Shown here piece after piece: positions 6,009-7,570 of a DNA stretch of 7,570 nt (its first letter is position 1; every line of letters starts with the position of its first letter). The notes below the pieces were generated by a model. The model saw only the letters and a list, made by a program, of their open reading frames with translations, was not told the origin of the DNA and searched no databases. Source of the DNA: Flavobacteriales bacterium (GTDB taxonomy: Bacteria > Bacteroidota > Bacteroidia > Flavobacteriales_D > Crocinitomicaceae); the NCBI GenBank assembly GCA_947462695.1, contig CANHQC010000090.1, positions 1 to 7,570 of the forward strand, read 5' to 3'. Made by a program: the position numbers and the translations under genes.

Positions 6009-6706
6009 TGCATCGGTTTTACGTTTCAGAAATTGCAATTGATACTCCTATCTTCACCTTAAATGAAGAAGAATCTAAACACGCTTGCCGGGTTTTACGA
6101 TTGAAAACAGGAGATGCAATAGAACTTGTTGATGGAAGAGGGAATTTATTTTCATGCACCATCACAGAGGACCACCCCAAGCGTTGCACTGTTGCAGTTA
6201 ATGATGTGTACTCCGAACCCAATCTACCCTACTCCTTGCATTTGGCTTTGGCTCCAACAAAAAACATGGATCGCATGGAATGGTTCGTTGAAAAAGCGAC
6301 TGAAATTGGTGTGACTCATTTATCTTTTTTGCGTACAAAAAATTCTGAACGTCAGCAGTTGAAGCTTGATCGGCTGGAAAAAATTGCCATTTCTGCAATG
6401 AAACAATCAAAACGGTTGGTGTTACCTGTTCTTCATGAACTTGAAGACTTCAGGTCATTTATTTCAGCGCATCCGAACGGATTAATAGCACACTGTATTG
6501 AAGGAAAAAAAGGAAGTATTCGAGAAGACATAAGATTAGAAAACTGCCCTATACTCATTGGACCAGAAGGAGATTTTACATTGGATGAAATTGATTATGC
6601 TTTTGCAACTGGATATAAACCAGTAACTTTAGGTAATCATCGATTACGCACCGAAACAGCGGCATTGTATGCTTGTGTGGAAGCCGCATTAACTTTTGGA
6701 ATTTAA
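6008..6706 (+). CDS. rsmE: 16S rRNA (uracil-1498-N3)-methyltransferase RsmE
   Basis: This 232-residue SPOUT-class enzyme uses S-adenosylmethionine to make m3U1498 in the decoding region of 16S rRNA. The N-terminal PUA-like RNA-binding domain contains HACRVLRLKTGD (25-36). The catalytic domain shows KNMDRMEWFVEKATEIGV (85-102), the RTKNSER stretch (109-115) followed by KQSKR (132-136), then the knot motifs LIGPEGDFT (183-191) and LGNHRLRTETAAL (208-220). These motifs are close to universal in RsmE, and length is slightly under the 240-245 of E. coli. The start codon overlaps the holA stop by one base, and the next gene begins one base after the rsmE stop, so expression is coupled within this string. 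Confidence 0.96.
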   Translation: MHRFYVSEIAIDTPIFTLNEEESKHACRVLRLKTGDAIELVDGRGNLFSCTITEDHPKRCTVAVNDVYSEPNLPYSLHLALAPTKNMDRMEWFVEKATEIGVTHLSFLRTKNSERQQLKLDRLEKIAISAMKQSKRLVLPVLHELEDFRSFISAHPNGLIAHCIEGKKGSIREDIRLENCPILIGPEGDFTLDEIDYAFATGYKPVTLGNHRLRTETAALYACVEAALTFGI

Positions 6707-6707
6707 T

Positions 6708-7373
6708 ATGAAGAACTTTTTATTCGGATTACTTGTGCTGTGCTTAACATTCACCGGAACAACCAACAATAGTTTTGCGCAGGGAAGCTTTCAACTTGCT
6801 GTATTAAAATACAATGGTGGAGGAGATTACTATGCCAATCCATCTGCCCTTCCTAACTTGATTGAATTTTGCAATCAGCAACTGGGAACGAAGATGACAA
6901 AAGATGTTCCTTATGTCGAAGCTGGAAGTCCGGACCTTTTTAATTATCCATTGATTCACATGACTGGGCATGGAAATGTAGTGTTTTCAGGACAAGAAGC
7001 GGCAAACTTGAGAAAATACTTGCAATCAGGCGGTTTTTTGCACATCGATGACAATTACGGAATGGATCAATTTATTCGCGTTGAATTGAAAAAGATCTTT
7101 CCTAACAATCAACTCGTCGAATTACCATTCAATCACCCTATTTTTCATCAGAAATACAACTTCAACGGACTACCTAAAATTCACGAGCACGATGGAAAAC
7201 GACCACAAGCATTTGGTATTATTGATAACGGAAGATTAGTGGTATTGTACACTTTCGAAACCGACTTGAGTGATGGATGGGAGGATCAGCCTGTTCATAA
7301 TGATCCTCAAGAAAAGCGACAACAAGCTCTTCAAATGGGCGCAAATATTGTCATGTATGCGTTCATGGAATAA
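6708..7373 (+). CDS. Exported DUF4159 domain protein
   Basis: The protein has 221 residues with a Sec signal peptide: Lys2, a hydrophobic core FLFGLLVLCLTF, and a probable cut after SFAQ (about residue 25). The mature protein is essentially one DUF4159 domain: FQLAVLKYNGGGDYYANP (28-45), LIHMTGHG (82-89), GGFLHIDDNYG (108-118) and FNHPIFH (141-147) are its recognisable blocks. The glycine- and Asp-rich middle segment recalls class-I-glutamine-amidotransferase-like or ThuA-like folds, but no catalytic triad is evident and the function is unknown; location is probably periplasmic. A TTG at 6696 in the same frame would overlap rsmE and spoil the signal peptide, so ATG 6708, one base after the rsmE stop, is the better start. 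No lipobox cysteine is seen. The 3' end overlaps the next gene by 17 bases. Its consistent placement behind an rRNA methyltransferase would need a neighbourhood survey. Confidence 0.85.
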   Translation: MKNFLFGLLVLCLTFTGTTNNSFAQGSFQLAVLKYNGGGDYYANPSALPNLIEFCNQQLGTKMTKDVPYVEAGSPDLFNYPLIHMTGHGNVVFSGQEAANLRKYLQSGGFLHIDDNYGMDQFIRVELKKIFPNNQLVELPFNHPIFHQKYNFNGLPKIHEHDGKRPQAFGIIDNGRLVVLYTFETDLSDGWEDQPVHNDPQEKRQQALQMGANIVMYAFME

Positions 7374-7570
7374 ACTTACTGGATTTTTAGTTGGAAGTCT
7401 TCTATGTTTATCGCTTCCCAAAATCGCTCAATCAAAAGTTGTCTTACCCGATGTGTTCGATAACAATATGGTCATTCAACAATCCAGCAACCTGCGGTTA
7501 TGGGGTGTAGCTAAACCACAGAAATTGGTTAAAATTAAAGCCAGCTGGAGCACAAAGGAATACAAAATAC
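7357..7570 (+). CDS. Sialate O-acetylesterase-like exported protein (3' truncated by window edge)
   Basis: The frame opens at ATG 7357, inside the last codons of the DUF4159 gene, and runs to the window end (71 codons). It begins with a signal peptide, MRSWNK followed by a hydrophobic stretch (about residues 8-20) and a probable cut near AQS (24-26). The mature start, KVVLPDVFDNNMVIQQ (27-42), then LRLWGVAKP (46-54), matches the N-terminal beta domain of sialate O-acetylesterase/SASA proteins of Bacteroidota, whose usual pattern is LP.[VL]F.DNMVLQ followed by [IVL]WG.A. Such enzymes remove acetyl groups from sialic acids or, in many environmental relatives, from acetylated polysaccharides. 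The SGNH catalytic domain lies beyond the window, so activity cannot be judged. The 17-base overlap with the upstream gene points to co-transcription. Confidence 0.75.
   Translation, partial: MRSWNKLTGFLVGSLLCLSLPKIAQSKVVLPDVFDNNMVIQQSSNLRLWGVAKPQKLVKIKASWSTKEYKI

Noticed and set aside
6696..6707. TTG start for the DUF4159 protein at 6696.
   Set aside because: It would add four residues before a good signal peptide and overlap rsmE; ATG 6708 immediately follows the rsmE stop.
1..7570. Search for defence systems, toxin-antitoxin pairs, mobile elements, CRISPR repeats, tRNA or rRNA genes.
   Set aside because: All long frames are explained by housekeeping or envelope genes; I saw no repeat arrays, transposase motifs, terminal repeats or tRNA-like cloverleaf sequences.

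Overview
The window looks like an ordinary chromosomal housekeeping segment from a member of the Bacteroidota, most likely order Flavobacteriales (a Fluviicola/Crocinitomicaceae-like relative is a guess). Three things support this. Several gene starts are preceded by exact matches to the Bacteroidota -7 promoter element TAnnTTTG. Shine-Dalgarno sequences are weak or absent and base composition is moderately AT-rich. The protein set (DUF5723-like outer-membrane protein, GufA/ZIP11-type transporter, DUF4159 protein) is typical of the phylum. I see no insertion sequences, phage genes, CRISPR arrays, tRNAs or rRNAs, and no known defence or secondary-metabolite cluster.

Left part (1-3112). The 3' end of a CoA-pyrophosphatase-type Nudix hydrolase gene runs rightward. 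It meets a leftward gene for a secreted outer-membrane beta-barrel protein, and the two stop codons overlap in a single TTAA. Upstream of the barrel gene is a 212-base gap (2076-2287). It holds, on the minus strand, a perfect TACATTTG promoter box, about 60 U-rich transcribed bases with a repeated 9-mer, and a strong intrinsic terminator. This arrangement suggests a small RNA of about 105 nt or a transcription attenuator in front of the barrel gene, and it is the least explained element in the window. Next comes a leftward ZIP-family metal transporter gene.

Right part (3113-7570). A 114-base divergent promoter region separates the transporter from ndk (nucleoside diphosphate kinase), which is a single gene closed by a strong hairpin-plus-U-tract terminator. 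Directly behind that terminator is a promoter carrying a 13-bp palindrome, and it opens a tight rightward gene string: pepT (peptidase T), holA (DNA polymerase III delta subunit), rsmE (16S rRNA m3U1498 methyltransferase), an exported DUF4159 protein, and the start of a sialate-O-acetylesterase-like exported protein cut off by the window end. Junctions are +6 nt, -1 nt, +1 nt and -17 nt, so these five are probably co-transcribed.

Functionally the genes cover nucleotide/CoA housekeeping (Nudix, Ndk), metal uptake, peptide turnover, clamp loading, ribosome modification and envelope/exported proteins. They do not form one pathway. I found no convincing new multi-gene system. The items most worth checking are the putative small RNA/attenuator at 2112-2230 and the palindrome over the pepT promoter.
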